Below, in pieces: positions 6,073-6,985 of a stretch of DNA of 6,985 nt (positions within the stretch are counted from its first letter, which is position 1; each line of letters opens with the position of its first letter). Below the pieces are notes generated by a model. It was not told where the DNA came from and searched no databases. It saw nothing but the letters and a program-made list of their open reading frames with translations. The translations under genes were made by a program, and so were the position numbers. The DNA is from an uncultured Tissierellia bacterium (GTDB lineage Bacteria; Bacillota; Clostridia; Tissierellales; Peptoniphilaceae), in NCBI GenBank assembly GCA_902489375.1, contig CABTZP010000071.1:1-6985 (forward strand), given 5' to 3'.

Positions 6073-6984
6073 TTATTTGCTGTATTTCTTTGACTTGTAA
6101 CGAAGATTGGTATCGAGGATCGTTTTGCGGAGCCGATAGGCATCCGGCGTACATTCGATCAGCTCGTCCGCTTCAACAAATTCCATCATCTGTTCCAGGC
6201 TGAGCCGGTCGGGCGGGGTCAGCTTTAAGGCATCGTCGGAAGCGGCGGCGCGGATGTTGGTCATCTGCTTTTTCTTGCAGACATTGACCTCAATGTCCAT
6301 GCCCTTGGGTTCGGAGCCGACGATTTGTCCCTCATAGACCTCCTCCCCGGGGCCGAGGAAAAGTTTTCCCCTTTCCTGGGCGTAAAAAAGCCCGTAGGAG
6401 GTGGTTTTCCCAGTTTCATAGGCAATGAGCGAGCCGACCGGCCGCTTGGGAATATCTCCCTTGTAGGGCTGGTACTGGTAAAATTCCGTGTTTAAGATGC
6501 CGGTTCCCCGGGTGTCTGTTAAGAGCTGCTGGCGGTAGCCGATCAGCCCCCGGGTCGGGATGAGGAAGGTCAGGCGGGTATAGCCGGAGGGGGAGGATTT
6601 CATTTCCTGAAGCTCTCCCTTTCTTCTTCCCAGGGCTTCAATGACATTGCCCACGAACTGTTGGTCTACGTCAATGGTCGCCTTTTCAATGGGCTCCAGC
6701 TTTTTGCCGAATTCATCTTCTCTCATCAGGACGACCGGCTGGGATACCTGAAATTCATAGGATTCCCGGCACATCCTTTCAATGAGGACGGAAAGGTGAA
6801 GCTCTCCTCTTCCGCTGACTTTAAATTCTTCGGTGGTCTCCCCTTCCTGGACACGGAGGCTGACATCGGTTTCCAGTTCCTTCATCAGCCGGGCGCGGAG
6901 GTGGCGGGAGGTGACATATTTTCCGGACTTGCCGGCAAAGGGCGAGGTGGAGACGGAAAAGGTCATTTGCAGGGTCGGCTCCGA
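6073..6984 (-). CDS. bipA: BipA/TypA ribosome-associated GTPase, C-terminal half, 5' end outside window
   Basis: BipA (TypA) is a translational GTPase related to EF-G and LepA that binds the ribosome and supports 50S assembly and growth under stress, including cold. About 303 residues are visible and open to the window edge. The family is about 610 residues, so the GTPase domain and domain II lie outside. The visible part begins just before MTFSVSTSPFAGKSGKYVTSR (domain III). It contains SGRGELHLSVLIE, the domain V motif SRGLIGYRQ-like (PTRGLIGYRQ), RGKLFLGPGEEVYEGQIVG, and the BipA-specific C-terminal domain with KKKQMTNIRA and LTPPDRLSLEQ. The KKKQMTNIRA region and this domain separate it from LepA and EF-G. 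The first visible ATG at 6966 is internal, not the true start, because SEPTLQ precedes it in frame. No truncation or frameshift is seen. The stop is 54 nt before cls. Confidence 0.96.
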   Translation of the reverse strand, partial: SEPTLQMTFSVSTSPFAGKSGKYVTSRHLRARLMKELETDVSLRVQEGETTEEFKVSGRGELHLSVLIERMCRESYEFQVSQPVVLMREDEFGKKLEPIEKATIDVDQQFVGNVIEALGRRKGELQEMKSSPSGYTRLTFLIPTRGLIGYRQQLLTDTRGTGILNTEFYQYQPYKGDIPKRPVGSLIAYETGKTTSYGLFYAQERGKLFLGPGEEVYEGQIVGSEPKGMDIEVNVCKKKQMTNIRAAASDDALKLTPPDRLSLEQMMEFVEADELIECTPDAYRLRKTILDTNLRYKSKKYSK

Positions 6985-6985
6985 A

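Overview
The window reads as a chromosomal housekeeping stretch from a low-to-moderate GC Gram-positive bacterium (Bacillota, most likely Clostridia or a relative). The evidence is a Rex redox repressor followed directly by a YdiF-like ABC-F gene, strong AGGAGG-type ribosome sites, a sigma-A-like promoter, a CIRCE-like (HrcA operator) inverted repeat, and the sequence style of the BipA and J-domain proteins. Base composition looks close to balanced. Genus cannot be decided from what is visible. There are no phage genes, transposases, tRNAs, rRNAs or CRISPR repeats.

All six genes lie on the minus strand, so transcription runs from high to low coordinates. In that order they are: the C-terminal half of the ribosome-associated GTPase BipA/TypA (cut by the window end at 6985); a two-HKD cardiolipin synthase (Cls) 54 nt downstream; a 206-nt spacer; rex; a 644-residue ABC-F ATPase starting 1 nt after the rex stop codon; a degenerate, C-terminally membrane-anchored protein of the glycerophosphodiester phosphodiesterase (GDPD) family 79 nt further on; a 286-nt spacer carrying a promoter and a CIRCE-like element; and the N-terminal part of a J-domain co-chaperone (cut by the window start at position 1).

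Functional reading: rex and the ABC-F gene form a tight, probably translationally coupled pair linking redox sensing with ribosome function, and the GDPD-like gene probably rides on the same transcript. BipA and Cls may share a transcript. The J-domain gene has its own promoter, and the CIRCE-like sequence suggests HrcA heat-shock control.

The most unusual item is the GDPD-like protein. It keeps the fold's landmark motifs but has Tyr for the first catalytic His, Gln for a metal-binding Glu and Arg at the other metal-binding Glu position, and it ends in a single transmembrane segment. It looks like a membrane-tethered pseudoenzyme. Apart from this and the oddly placed CIRCE-like element, the window looks ordinary, and I see no convincing new multi-gene system.
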